DNA of 10,332 nt, from contig JAGAXP010000099.1 of the NCBI GenBank assembly GCA_017940955.1, positions 1 to 10,332 of the forward strand. The letters run 5' to 3'. Made by a program: the position numbers and the translations under genes. The notes beneath the pieces were generated by a model, which worked only from the letters and a program-made list of their open reading frames with translations, did not search any database and was not told where the DNA came from. Origin of the DNA: Oribacterium sp. GTDB taxonomy: Bacteria; Bacillota_A; Clostridia; Lachnospirales; Lachnospiraceae. How positions within the stretch are numbered: the first letter of the stretch is position 1; every line of letters starts with the position of its first letter. Shown here piece after piece: positions 1 through 7,042 of this stretch.

Positions 1-193
1 ATATACTCATGGAATCTATAAAATGCTTAACGATAACATCATGTTCTTCAGTGATAGCTGTAAGATTCATTACCTTATTCTTTTCGACAAGCATTATATA
101 AAACTTATATAGTTGTTCAATTTGTATTTCTGAAAGCTTAATTCCTATTTTCTCACTGTGGTTTATTAAGTCATTTCTAAATGTCTCTGTCAT
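1..193 (-). CDS. rsmG: RsmG (GidB), 16S rRNA guanine-N7 methyltransferase, N-terminal part
   Basis: The first 64 codons are present and the gene runs off the left edge. RsmG uses S-adenosylmethionine to methylate N7 of G527 (E. coli numbering) in 16S rRNA of the small subunit. The visible part includes MNLTAITEEHDVIVKHFIDS, which matches the family's highly conserved N-terminal stretch (NLTAI, then KHxxDS) just before the SAM-binding fold; the SAM-binding glycine motif lies outside the window. The ATG at 191-193 is preceded by AGGAGG (200-205) with a 6-nt spacer. The gene follows mnmG on the same strand after a 127-bp gap that holds a parS palindrome. The order mnmE-mnmG-rsmG is the classic Firmicute arrangement, usually followed by parA and parB, which would lie beyond the edge. 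Identification is firm although the protein is truncated. Confidence 0.93.
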   Translation of the reverse strand, partial: MTETFRNDLINHSEKIGIKLSEIQIEQLYKFYIMLVEKNKVMNLTAITEEHDVIVKHFIDSMSI

Positions 194-209
194 ATATAAC
201 CTCCTCTAT

Positions 210-225
210 GTTATCATGTTATCAT
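210..225. repeat. Tandem 8-bp direct repeat upstream of rsmG
   Basis: GTTATCAT occurs twice back to back, ending 17 bp upstream of the rsmG ATG and just before its ribosome binding site. It would lie in the rsmG leader. No function is recognised, and an AT-rich 8-mer doubled once could arise by chance slippage. Confidence 0.5.
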
Positions 226-254
226 TTATTATGCTCTTCTAATTTCAGTATTAT

Positions 255-306
255 CTATAATATCCTCCGTAATGTTTCACGTGAAACATTACGGAGGATA
301 TTATAG
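255..306. repeat. Perfect 52-bp palindrome containing parS
   Basis: The two 26-bp arms, 255-280 and 281-306, are exact reverse complements with no spacer. Symmetry breaks at 254/307. The centre is the 16-bp parS site. The outer 18 bp on each side (with CCTCCGTAA on the left and TTACGGAGG on the right) add symmetry well beyond the ParB recognition sequence. It begins 15 bp after the mnmG stop codon and ends 62 bp before the rsmG start. If transcribed from mnmG, the RNA could fold into a very stable hairpin. On the minus strand it is not followed by a U-tract, so it does not look like a standard intrinsic terminator. Confidence 0.97.
273..288. promoter_or_regulatory. parS: parS centromere site (ParB/Spo0J binding)
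   Basis: TGTTTCACGTGAAACA is the consensus 16-bp palindromic parS recognised by chromosomal ParB (Spo0J). ParB-CTP clamps load at such sites, spread along flanking DNA, interact with ParA/Soj and recruit SMC condensin to the origin region. The site is about 7.3 kb from the dnaA start, as expected for origin-proximal parS, and lies beside rsmG, whose usual neighbours are parA and parB. It is distinct from the Noc site, which has a different core (ATTTCCCGGGAAAT). Confidence 0.95.
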
Positions 307-320
307 TATAATTTATGTCA

Positions 321-2228
321 TTAGTTATTTCTTCTTTTGTATGATTCTATATATACAAGTAAAACACTGATATCAGCGGGACTGACTCCGCTTATTCGGC
401 TAGCCATTCCAACATTTTCAGGTTTGATCTTAGAAAGCTTCTGCCGGGCTTCCAGACGTAAATTTGAAATAGAATTATAATCGATATCAGAAGGAATCTT
501 TTTATTTTCTAGCTTTTTAAATGCCTCTACTTGAGTCAACTGCCTATTAATATATCCTTCATACTTTATCTCAATTCCAACTTCTTCTCTCACATTATAA
601 GGTAATTCCGGTCTGTCTTTATCCAAGTCTTTCAAAGAATCATAATCAAGCTCTGGTCTTTTTATCAACTCAGCCAATGAAATACCTGAATTCAAAGAAT
701 TTGAACCATGCTTAAGTAGAAATTCATTAACAAATTCACTGTTACCGATAAATGTATTTTTAAGACGTGCTACTTCTTTATTGATCGCCTCAATTCTATT
801 TTGTGTTTTCTGATATTCCTCATCTGATACAAGGCCAACTTCATATCCTATTTTACGAAGTCTTATATCAGCATTATCCTGTCTTAACAGTAAGCGATAT
901 TCAGATCTGCTGGTCATCATTCGATATGGTTCAAAGTTTTCCTTAGTAACCAGATCATCAATCAAAACTCCAATATAGGCTTGAGATCTATCAAGAATTA
1001 CAGGCTCTCTTCCCTTTAATTTCATTGCTGCATTAATTCCGGCCATTAGACCCTGAACAGCTGCTTCTTCATAACCTGATGAACCATTAAACTGACCTGC
1101 GGCAAAAAGACCGTCTATATTCATAAATTCAAGATTTGAATTTAACTGGGTTGCATCAATACAATCATATTCAATAGCATAAGCATTTCTCACGATATGT
1201 ACATTTTCAAATCCTTCCATAGAATGATACATATCATACTGTACATCCTCCGGCATAGAACTTGACATACCACTTAAATACATCTCATTAGTATAGAGAC
1301 CTTCTGGCTCAATAAAAATTTGGTGGCGTTCCTTATCAGGGAATTTCATAACCTTATCTTCTATTGAAGGACAATATCTTGGACCTACACCTTCAATGGA
1401 TCCATTGAACATAGGGGAACGATCAATATTATTTCTTATTATATTATGCGTACGCTCATTGGTATAAACGAGCCAGCATTCAACCTGATCCTTTTGAACA
1501 GTTTCAAACTTGGTTGAAAACGAAAAAGGTATTACAGGAACATCACCTTTCTGTACTTCAAATTTTGAAAAATCAAGTGATCTCTTATCTACTCTAGCAG
1601 GAGTACCTGTTTTAAATCTGAACATACGTATGTTATTATTTTTTAAAGAATCTGTTAAATGAGTTGCTGCTCTTAACCCATTTGGACCTGTATATTCTAT
1701 TAAATCTCCGGTTAAACATCGTGAATTTAAGTAAACTCCGGTGCAAAGAACAACTGCCCTAGCATGATAAACTGCACCAGAAGTAGTCTTAACACCTTTG
1801 ATTCTCTTTAATCCGGATTCAGCATCTACATCTTCAGTAATTAACTCAGAAACCTCAGCTTGTCTTATAGTAAGATTAGACTGATTTTCAAGAGTTTTTC
1901 TCATCTCTCTGGTATATGACTGTTTATCAGCCTGAGCTCTTAAACTATGTACAGCAGGTCCCTTTGACTTATTGAGCATCTTGGACTGGATAAAAGTTTT
2001 ATCAATATTTTTTCCCATCTCTCCGCCAAGTGCATCCAATTCCCTTACGAGATGACCTTTAGAACTGCCTCCAATATTAGGATTACAAGGCATAAGTGCA
2101 ATACTATCAACACTTACAGTAAATATAATAGTATTAAGTCCAAGTCGTGCACATGCAAGTGCAGCTTCACATCCTGCATGACCTGCACCTACTATCACAA
2201 CGTCATAAGTTTCTTCTACAAAAGCCAT
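321..2228 (-). CDS. mnmG: MnmG (GidA), tRNA uridine-34 5-carboxymethylaminomethyl modification enzyme
   Basis: A 635-residue FAD enzyme, close to the usual length of about 630. With MnmE it installs the (carboxymethyl)aminomethyl group on C5 of wobble U34 in certain tRNAs, using methylene-tetrahydrofolate, FAD and NADH. The N-terminal dinucleotide-binding motif GAGHAG is at residues 14-19. The conserved [13 protein letters not shown] stretch is at 47-59, with Cys48 in it, and [11 protein letters not shown] at 282-292 holds Cys286; these match the two family cysteines implicated in catalysis. TGTPAR at 207-212 is also typical. The C-terminal helical region that contacts MnmE and tRNA ends in a conserved '[13 protein letters not shown]' type motif. 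The ATG at 2226-2228 has AGGAGT (2237-2242) 8 nt upstream. It lies 42 bp after mnmE with no terminator between them, so the two are probably cotranscribed. No defects are seen. Confidence 0.98.
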   Translation of the reverse strand: MAFVEETYDVVIVGAGHAGCEAALACARLGLNTIIFTVSVDSIALMPCNPNIGGSSKGHLVRELDALGGEMGKNIDKTFIQSKMLNKSKGPAVHSLRAQADKQSYTREMRKTLENQSNLTIRQAEVSELITEDVDAESGLKRIKGVKTTSGAVYHARAVVLCTGVYLNSRCLTGDLIEYTGPNGLRAATHLTDSLKNNNIRMFRFKTGTPARVDKRSLDFSKFEVQKGDVPVIPFSFSTKFETVQKDQVECWLVYTNERTHNIIRNNIDRSPMFNGSIEGVGPRYCPSIEDKVMKFPDKERHQIFIEPEGLYTNEMYLSGMSSSMPEDVQYDMYHSMEGFENVHIVRNAYAIEYDCIDATQLNSNLEFMNIDGLFAAGQFNGSSGYEEAAVQGLMAGINAAMKLKGREPVILDRSQAYIGVLIDDLVTKENFEPYRMMTSRSEYRLLLRQDNADIRLRKIGYEVGLVSDEEYQKTQNRIEAINKEVARLKNTFIGNSEFVNEFLLKHGSNSLNSGISLAELIKRPELDYDSLKDLDKDRPELPYNVREEVGIEIKYEGYINRQLTQVEAFKKLENKKIPSDIDYNSISNLRLEARQKLSKIKPENVGMASRISGVSPADISVLLVYIESYKRRNN

Positions 2229-2270
2229 AAAAAATCACTCCTATTACAAATAGAAAAAGTCAATATTAGA

Positions 2271-3644
2271 TTATTTTCCCATACAGAACTTCGAAAAAAT
2301 CTCATTTATCAGATCTTCTGAAACTTCCTCACCCAGTATATAACCTAATTCTTCATAAGCACGCATCAGATCAATAGTATAAAAATCCTCAGGCATATCA
2401 GCATTAATGGAATTTAATACCTCATGAAGAGCCTTGTCAGCATTTAGCAGACAATTTTTATGTCTCAGATTGGTAATAACCACCTGATCATTGAAATTTA
2501 TTTTACTGCTGAAAAACATGGATGATATCTCTGATTCAAGCTTATCTATTCCAAAATTGTTTTTTGCACTAATGGGAATTACTGTTTTATTTGTAATCGT
2601 TTCTAGATCAGACTGAACAATCACCTGATCAAGGTCACTCTTATTAAGTAATACAATTGTATTTCTATCTTTTATCCTGGAAATGATCTTATGATCGGAA
2701 TCATCAAGAGGTATTGAAGAATCCACTACATATATTATTAGATCTGCATTATCCGCAGCATCTAAAGCTCTTTCTACACCGATTTTTTCGACAGTATCAT
2801 CCGTATCTCTAATACCGGCAGTATCTACTATAGTTAAACTGATACCTTTTAAATTGATATGTTCTTCAAGAGTATCTCTGGTAGTACCGGCTATATCAGT
2901 AACTATTGCTCTCTCACTTCCTACTAGTATATTTAATAAGGAAGATTTTCCTGCATTTGGTTTTCCTAAGATAACTGTTCTTATACCTTCCTTTAACCTC
3001 TTTCCATCATCTGAAGAGGCAATAAGGTATTCAATCTCATCTAAAATACCTGTGACATGTTTTTTCAAAACAGATTTAAAACCGTCAAGAGAGATATGCT
3101 CAGGGTCATCAAGAGCAGCTTCTATATAGGCATCATCCTCCAAAATTTGTGCTCTGAATTTCTTAATCTTTTCAGATACTGAACCTCTCAACTGTTTAAC
3201 AGAGGCCTTCAAAGCAAAATCATTCTCTGAATTTATGATATCACCTACAGCTTCCGCTTCAGAAAGATCTATTCTACCATTTAAAAATGCTCTTTTAGTA
3301 AATTCTCCGGGTTCAGCTAATCTCGCACCGTTATGTAATGCAACTTCCAAAATCTTTTGCATCATTAAGACGCCGCCATGACAATCTATCTCTACGGTAT
3401 TTTCTCCTGTAAATGACTTAGGAGCAAGCATGGTCATTACAAGTACTTCGTCTAAAATATCGTCGTCTGAATATACAAAACCATATTTAATTCTATGAGA
3501 TTCAGATATATCAATATTTTTTCCGCTTTTAGATTTAATGAACTTTGATGCTATACTTACAGCTTCTGATCCACTTATACGAATTATACCTATACCGGAT
3601 TCTACTGCAGCTGTGGCAAGTGCACAAATTGTGTCATTTATCAT
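2271..3644 (-). CDS. mnmE: MnmE (TrmE), tRNA modification GTPase
   Basis: A 457-residue GTPase that partners MnmG in wobble-U34 modification. The N-terminal formyl-THF-binding domain begins with INDTICALATA and GIGIIRISG. The helical domain is interrupted by a Ras-like G domain: P-loop GKPNAGKSS at 227-235, TTRD switch I at 254-257, DTAG at 274-277, NKSD at 334-337 and SAKN at 359-362. The protein ends in FCMGK, carrying the invariant C-terminal cysteine (Cys454) of the CxGK motif. The open frame continues upstream to a TTG at 3665. The ATG at 3642-3644 is preferred because it starts the conserved domain correctly and has GGAG (3652-3655) at a 7-nt spacing inside the would-be extension. Length matches the family (about 455-460). 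It is first gene of a mnmE-mnmG(-rsmG) unit with its own candidate promoter. Confidence 0.98.
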   Translation of the reverse strand: MINDTICALATAAVESGIGIIRISGSEAVSIASKFIKSKSGKNIDISESHRIKYGFVYSDDDILDEVLVMTMLAPKSFTGENTVEIDCHGGVLMMQKILEVALHNGARLAEPGEFTKRAFLNGRIDLSEAEAVGDIINSENDFALKASVKQLRGSVSEKIKKFRAQILEDDAYIEAALDDPEHISLDGFKSVLKKHVTGILDEIEYLIASSDDGKRLKEGIRTVILGKPNAGKSSLLNILVGSERAIVTDIAGTTRDTLEEHINLKGISLTIVDTAGIRDTDDTVEKIGVERALDAADNADLIIYVVDSSIPLDDSDHKIISRIKDRNTIVLLNKSDLDQVIVQSDLETITNKTVIPISAKNNFGIDKLESEISSMFFSSKINFNDQVVITNLRHKNCLLNADKALHEVLNSINADMPEDFYTIDLMRAYEELGYILGEEVSEDLINEIFSKFCMGK

Positions 3645-3689
3645 CTTTTTTCTCCATTTAGTCAATTACATCGGTATTTTAATCAAATC

Positions 3690-3715
3690 AAGTAATGTTA
3701 TAAGTTACATTACTT
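3690..3715. repeat. 9-bp inverted repeat in the mnmE leader
   Basis: AAGTAATGT (3690-3698) and ACATTACTT (3707-3715) are exact reverse complements around an 8-nt loop. In the transcript from the candidate mnmE promoter this would form a hairpin roughly 45 nt upstream of the start codon. No U-tract follows in the leftward direction, so it is not a standard terminator. Function unknown. Confidence 0.6.
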
Positions 3716-3758
3716 TACTTTTGGAAAGAGTTTATCCACATAACTAAAAACTCAACTA

Positions 3759-3787
3759 ATTCTAATAGTAGCGCATATTATTTGCAA
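3759..3787 (-). promoter_or_regulatory. Candidate mnmE-mnmG promoter
   Basis: Reading leftward, TTGCAA (3782-3787), a 17-bp spacer and TAGAAT (3759-3764) fit a housekeeping sigma promoter (4/6 and 5/6 matches). The predicted start is near 3752, giving a leader of about 108 nt. A promoter is needed here because the upstream operon ends at a strong terminator just before it. A perfect DnaA box begins about 12 nt downstream of the predicted start. Confidence 0.6.
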
Positions 3788-3815
3788 GTATTTCATATCC
3801 TACATTAATTATATT

Positions 3816-3855
3816 ATAAAAAAATAACCCTTGATGCTTAAACATCAAGGGTTAT
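3816..3855 (-). terminator. Intrinsic terminator of the rpmH-rnpA-yidD-yidC-jag operon
   Basis: A 13-bp perfect stem (3824-3836 with 3843-3855) around a 6-nt loop is followed on the minus strand by seven Ts (3818-3824, the last within the stem) in an AT-rich tail. It lies about 40 bp beyond the jag stop codon. The arms read AACCCTTGATG and CATCAAGGGTT. It is the strongest terminator in the window. The perfect DnaA box at 3852-3860 overlaps the stem by four bases. Confidence 0.93.
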
Positions 3856-3896
3856 CCACAAATTTATAAATTTCCGTATTAAAATGTGGAAATCTA

Positions 3897-4955
3897 TTAC
3901 TCAGTGATCTCACTATCACTATTCACATGTGAGTTGATCTGATATTCTCTTTTGTTTGAGTCTTTAGAAAAATTTCTTCTGTCTCGCTTCTTCATAAAAA
4001 TTATTACATGTCTGAACGGTTCTTCACCCTCTGACTTTGTAGTAACAAATCTGTCGTTTTGAAGAGCACTGTGGATGATACGTCTCTCATAAGGATTCAT
4101 AGGCTCAAGAGCAACAGCTTTTCTGGTTCTTCTTACCTTATAAGCAATATTTCTTGCAAGATTTCTTAATGTAGCCTCTCTTCTTGAACGATAATCCTCA
4201 GTATCAATTTTGATTCGAATGTAATCTTCCTTATGATTCTTATTAACCACAAGTGAAGTTAAATACTGGAGAGAATCAAGAGTCTGTCCTCTCTTACCTA
4301 TAAGAACACCCATATCTGAACCAACAAGATTGATAAGAAGTTCATTTGTTTCATGATCGAATTCAGACTTGGTAACGACTTCCATATTCATTCCATTTAA
4401 CACACTTGTAATGAAATGTTCGGCATCGTGAATCGCATTTTCAGCTTCTTCATCGGAAATAGGCTTAACTTCATGCTGGTTCTTAATGATCTCTTTTGTT
4501 TCATCATTTGAAGCTGAATTATAATCCTTGTTAAACTGCTTATCCTGTTTACGTGCCTTCTTATCCTTATCAGTTCTGGTACGCTTTTCCTTTTTATCAG
4601 AAACAGAAGCTTTTGATACAGATGAGTTATCAGAAGATCCAGAATTTTCTTCCTTCTTCTCAGATATAGAACTGGAAGAATCATGATCATTCTTCTTTGA
4701 ACTTTTAACAGCTACAGAAGCAGTGTTTGCTTTTATCTTATCGATATCATCTTCAAGTTTTTTAATGTCATTTTCAGAAGATGATTCCTTTATAGAAGCT
4801 TCGATTATCCATGGCTTGGCACCGATTCCAAACAATCCGGTTTTACCTTCTGCAATTACACGATAATTAAGTCTGTCAGAGGTAATACCAAGCTGAATCA
4901 ATGCTTTCGTAATAGCTTCATCTTTTGTTTTTGCTGAAACTCTAATATTATCCAT
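3897..4955 (-). CDS. jag: Jag/KhpB (SpoIIIJ-associated), KH-R3H RNA-binding protein
   Basis: A 352-residue protein with the standard Jag order. The Jag-N domain is at about 3-55 (VSAKTKDEAITKALIQLG, then GLFGIGAKPW). A long charged, Ser/Lys/Asp/Glu-rich linker spans about 57-170. The KH domain (about 185-255) has the GKRG loop at 220-223, and the R3H domain (about 257-320) has ERRIIH at 290-295, giving the Arg-x-x-x-His signature. The family binds many RNAs and, as KhpB, works with KhpA in cell-envelope control. It is longer than the Bacillus form (about 208 residues), mostly because of the linker and a polar C-terminal tail. The ATG at 4953-4955 has AGAGGT 5 nt upstream, starting directly after the yidC stop codon; the genes are 11 bp apart and are probably translationally coupled. 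Its role in this organism is inferred. Confidence 0.95.
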   Translation of the reverse strand: MDNIRVSAKTKDEAITKALIQLGITSDRLNYRVIAEGKTGLFGIGAKPWIIEASIKESSSENDIKKLEDDIDKIKANTASVAVKSSKKNDHDSSSSISEKKEENSGSSDNSSVSKASVSDKKEKRTRTDKDKKARKQDKQFNKDYNSASNDETKEIIKNQHEVKPISDEEAENAIHDAEHFITSVLNGMNMEVVTKSEFDHETNELLINLVGSDMGVLIGKRGQTLDSLQYLTSLVVNKNHKEDYIRIKIDTEDYRSRREATLRNLARNIAYKVRRTRKAVALEPMNPYERRIIHSALQNDRFVTTKSEGEEPFRHVIIFMKKRDRRNFSKDSNKREYQINSHVNSDSEITE

Positions 4956-4966
4956 ACTCTACCTCT

Positions 4967-6292
4967 TTATTTGTTCTTCTTTTCATTTTTTTCATTGTAA
5001 AGACGAACCATATTCGCTTTAGAAGCCAATGAACCAGGCGCAGCATTGTTATTATAATATTCTGTGGATTCCTTTGTCTTAACGCTCTGTTTAGCGATAA
5101 CTTCCATACGATTATTCTCTGTAACTTCTGCCTTTTCCTTAGCTGCCTTAATACGATTTTCAACCAATCTCTCATCAATAGGAGGTAAACCCTTCTTTGC
5201 ACGTTTTGCATTAGCCTTTGCAAGAGACATTTCAATCATTTCCTTATCAGAGATTTTCTGGAAATAATTGTTTAGGAAAATCTGCTGAAGGATCATTACT
5301 GCTGAAGATGCACACCAGTATAAACCAATACCTGATGCAAAGGTAAAACAGAACCATACAGACATAAGAGGCATCATGAGATTCATGCTCTTCATCATCT
5401 GAGCTGACTGATCGTTACTTTCTGCCATTGCCTGATTTGTACTGGACATAAGCTTTGTACTTAAATACTGGAATAAACCTGCCAAAATAGGAATTATCCA
5501 GTATACATTTGGAACAAAACCCATAGAACTTGGTGCAGTTGAAAGATTGATTCCCAGGAAATTATTAATATTTTCAGCCTGAGTTGCGGCTAAATTGATT
5601 TTATCTGCTGCATCAGGGAATGTAGCTGCAAGACTATCCCACTGAGAAGGGTTTAATTTATAAAGGAAATCAATTATAAGATTCGAAACCTGTTCTGCTG
5701 AATAAGTTGTATCCTCACCAACACCAAGATTATTAAGCTGCTTTAAAATAGATTCAAGCTTATTACTTGTACCAAACTCAACAAGCTTCTGAGCTGCAGA
5801 TGAACCACCGATAGCGTTTAAAACATTTACATAAATATTATATACGGAAGGAACATAAGCAGGAATATTCATTATGATACGATAAAGAGCAAAAATTATA
5901 GGCATCTGAAGTAAAAGAGGCAGACATCCACCTGTCATGGATGTACCGTATTTCTCATAAAGAGCCTTCATTTCTTCCTGTTGTGCCATGATAGAAGCAT
6001 TATCGGTCTTATTCTTGTATTTTTCCTGAATAGCCTTCATCTCCGGCTGCATAAGCTGCATCATACGTGATGACTTCTGCTGACGAAAACTTGTAGGGAA
6101 AAGAATAATTCTCATTACTATTGTGAAAATAATAATGGCAAGACCTATATTACCGATTCCTACATACTCAAGTGAATTATAAATTGTATTCATAATTGCA
6201 CCAAGAACGCTTACTATCAAATTCCATACAGGACCAAGAATCGGAAGGGTCGATGTATTTTTTGTTAACAATATTAAATTAAAAGTGTCCAA
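4967..6292 (-). CDS. yidC: YidC/Oxa1/SpoIIIJ family membrane protein insertase
   Basis: A 441-residue insertase that helps inner-membrane proteins insert, alone or with SecYEG. Predicted membrane segments lie at about 17-37, 48-66, 121-144, 258-280 and 305-340. The segment IIFTIVMRIILFP carries Arg61, equivalent to the conserved groove arginine of SpoIIIJ. The cytoplasmic hairpin region KSSRMMQLMQPEMKAIQEKY (73-92) is typical. Unusual points are a loop of about 110 residues between 146 and 257, much longer than in Bacillus SpoIIIJ, and a basic C-terminal tail of about 90 residues (from 350) that could contact ribosomes. No lipobox cysteine is visible at the N-terminus. The start is TTG at 6290-6292, supported by GGAGGT (6298-6303) 5 nt upstream. 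It follows yidD by 13 bp and precedes jag by 11 bp. Confidence 0.96.
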   Translation of the reverse strand: MDTFNLILLTKNTSTLPILGPVWNLIVSVLGAIMNTIYNSLEYVGIGNIGLAIIIFTIVMRIILFPTSFRQQKSSRMMQLMQPEMKAIQEKYKNKTDNASIMAQQEEMKALYEKYGTSMTGGCLPLLLQMPIIFALYRIIMNIPAYVPSVYNIYVNVLNAIGGSSAAQKLVEFGTSNKLESILKQLNNLGVGEDTTYSAEQVSNLIIDFLYKLNPSQWDSLAATFPDAADKINLAATQAENINNFLGINLSTAPSSMGFVPNVYWIIPILAGLFQYLSTKLMSSTNQAMAESNDQSAQMMKSMNLMMPLMSVWFCFTFASGIGLYWCASSAVMILQQIFLNNYFQKISDKEMIEMSLAKANAKRAKKGLPPIDERLVENRIKAAKEKAEVTENNRMEVIAKQSVKTKESTEYYNNNAAPGSLASKANMVRLYNEKNEKKNK

Positions 6293-6297
6293 GGATT

Positions 6298-6303
6298 ACC
6301 TCC
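6298..6303 (-). promoter_or_regulatory. Ribosome binding site that fixes the yidC TTG start
   Basis: GGAGGT lies 5 nt upstream of the TTG at 6290-6292. There is no ATG with a comparable site near the N-terminus, so this site decides the start. It lies between the yidD stop codon (6306-6308) and yidC. Confidence 0.85.
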
Positions 6304-6305
6304 GG

Positions 6306-6518
6306 CTAAGGAACAGGATCATAACCGCCTTTTGACCATGGATTGCACCTTAGGATGCGCCAACCGGCCAACAATGTACCTTTAATACAACCATACTTTT
6401 TAATTGCCTCAATGGCGTATTGAGAGCATGTAGGAGTATATTTACAGTGAGCACCAATATAAGGTGAAATACCTTTTTGATAACATCTGATTAAAAAAAT
6501 CATCAACTTTGATATCAT
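6306..6518 (-). CDS. yidD: YidD, membrane protein insertion efficiency factor
   Basis: A 70-residue protein of the YidD family (usually 70-90 residues), a small peripheral inner-membrane protein thought to assist YidC-dependent insertion. The N-terminal hydrophobic/amphipathic helix is [19 protein letters not shown]. The family core follows: [20 protein letters not shown], then the conserved [14 protein letters not shown] end, with cysteines at 12, 25, 31, 44 and 58. It ends at the expected VP, so it is complete. The ATG at 6516-6518 has AAAGG upstream. It lies between rnpA (106 bp upstream) and yidC (13 bp downstream), the standard position. A weak leftward promoter, TTGAAT-N17-TATTTT, can be read in the upstream gap, but the evidence is poor. 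Confidence 0.95.
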   Translation of the reverse strand: MISKLMIFLIRCYQKGISPYIGAHCKYTPTCSQYAIEAIKKYGCIKGTLLAGWRILRCNPWSKGGYDPVP

Positions 6519-6544
6519 ATATGACCTTTCACTATTTATTAATC

Positions 6545-6564
6545 ATATCTAATTATTTAGATAT
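6545..6564. repeat. 8-bp inverted repeat in the yidD leader
   Basis: ATATCTAA and TTAGATAT flank a TTAT loop, 26 bp upstream of the yidD start. It could be an RNA hairpin near the ribosome binding site or an operator-like site. It is entirely AT-rich apart from one G-C pair, so it is weak as RNA and could be a chance palindrome. Confidence 0.5.
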
Positions 6565-6603
6565 ATAATAAGAAACAAAATAAATATTGACTCACTTCAA
6601 TTC

Positions 6604-6624
6604 AAAAAATACGATTAATATCGT
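6604..6624 (-). terminator. Weak terminator-like hairpin after rnpA
   Basis: Immediately after the rnpA stop codon, a 5-bp stem (ACGAT/ATCGT, 6611-6615 with 6620-6624) with a 4-nt loop is followed leftward by A then TTTTTT (6604-6609). The stem is short and AT-rich, so at most it would cause partial termination or mark an RNA end inside the operon. Confidence 0.35.
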
Positions 6625-6960
6625 TTATAACAAGATATGATGCCTGTCTAAAAGATTGTTAAACTGCAAATCAAGCTGTGAATAATCACAATAATTTGCT
6701 TTAAAACGAATAACTACGATGATGTCTAAACCCTTTTTAATCTTATGATCATTCAATCTGAAGATTTCTCTCATTTTACGTGCAAATGTATGTCTTACTA
6801 CGGAATTACCTATCTTCTTGGAACATGAAATACCTATCCTGTTGTAACTAAGATTATTCTCAATAACATACATTACAAGTGCACCGGTAGCATGAGACCT
6901 ACCGTTTTTGTAGGCAATCTGAAAATCCTTATTCTTTTTTATAGAAGGAAAACGCTTCAT
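6625..6960 (-). CDS. rnpA: RnpA, ribonuclease P protein component
   Basis: A 111-residue basic protein, within the family's usual 110-120. It binds the RNase P RNA and helps cleave 5' leaders from pre-tRNAs. The N-terminal KRFPSIKKNKDFQIAYKNGR and the RIGISCSKKIGNSVVRH stretch (41-57) are typical. The following segment HTFARKMRE (57-65) is where the RNR signature sits. Compared with the common V-x-RNRxKRxxRE, the Asn is His57, the next Arg is Thr58 and the Lys is Ala60, while Arg56, Arg61 and Arg64 remain. The ATG at 6958-6960 is preceded by AGGTGG (6972-6977) at an unusually long 11-nt spacing. The gene follows rpmH across a terminator-like hairpin, a common way to lower rnpA expression relative to rpmH. 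Confidence 0.95.
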   Translation of the reverse strand: MKRFPSIKKNKDFQIAYKNGRSHATGALVMYVIENNLSYNRIGISCSKKIGNSVVRHTFARKMREIFRLNDHKIKKGLDIIVVIRFKANYCDYSQLDLQFNNLLDRHHILL

Positions 6961-6994
6961 TTTTCAAACCCCCACCTGAATAACTTATAACATG

Positions 6995-7022
6995 AAAAAA
7001 GACCGCTAATTATAAGCGGTCT
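6995..7022 (-). terminator. Intrinsic terminator/attenuator between rpmH and rnpA
   Basis: An 8-bp GC-rich stem, AGACCGCT (7000-7007) with AGCGGTCT (7015-7022), encloses a 7-nt loop and is followed leftward by a run of Ts (6995-6999, plus the stem end). It lies 20 bp after rpmH and 34 bp before rnpA. With no clear promoter between it and rnpA, partial termination that lets some polymerases through is the likely role. Confidence 0.85.
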
Positions 7023-7042
7023 CAATCATAATTCAAAAATTA

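Larger units (their letters stand above)
3732..3893. promoter_or_regulatory. Satellite group of DnaA boxes between jag and mnmE
   Basis: Two perfect TTATCCACA boxes lie at 3732-3740 and 3852-3860, both reading on the plus strand. A two-mismatch box (ATTTCCACA on the minus strand) lies at 3885-3893, facing the second. The first is just downstream of the candidate mnmE promoter start point; the second overlaps the 3' side of the operon terminator stem. DnaA very likely can bind the perfect boxes. Whether this titrates DnaA, controls mnmE or contributes to initiation is inference. Confidence 0.75.

Noticed and set aside
255..306. Palindrome as an ordinary intrinsic terminator of mnmG
   Set aside because: No T-run follows on the minus strand, and the centre is an exact parS sequence, which explains it better.
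2052..2321. Opposite-strand open frame over the mnmG start and mnmE end
   Set aside because: It lies antisense to two clearly conserved genes, has low-complexity composition and no ribosome binding site. Other opposite-strand or alternative-frame open stretches inside mnmE, jag, yidC, dnaA and dnaN were dismissed for the same reason.
3645..3665. Seven-residue extension of MnmE from a TTG codon
   Set aside because: The GGAG ribosome binding site lies inside it and points to the ATG at 3644, where the conserved N-terminus starts.
6587..6615. Rightward promoter-like TTGACT-N17-TACGAT pointing into the 3' end of rnpA (possible antisense RNA)
   Set aside because: The region is very AT-rich, the -10 match is moderate, and nothing downstream suggests an antisense gene. 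Chance is the simplest explanation.
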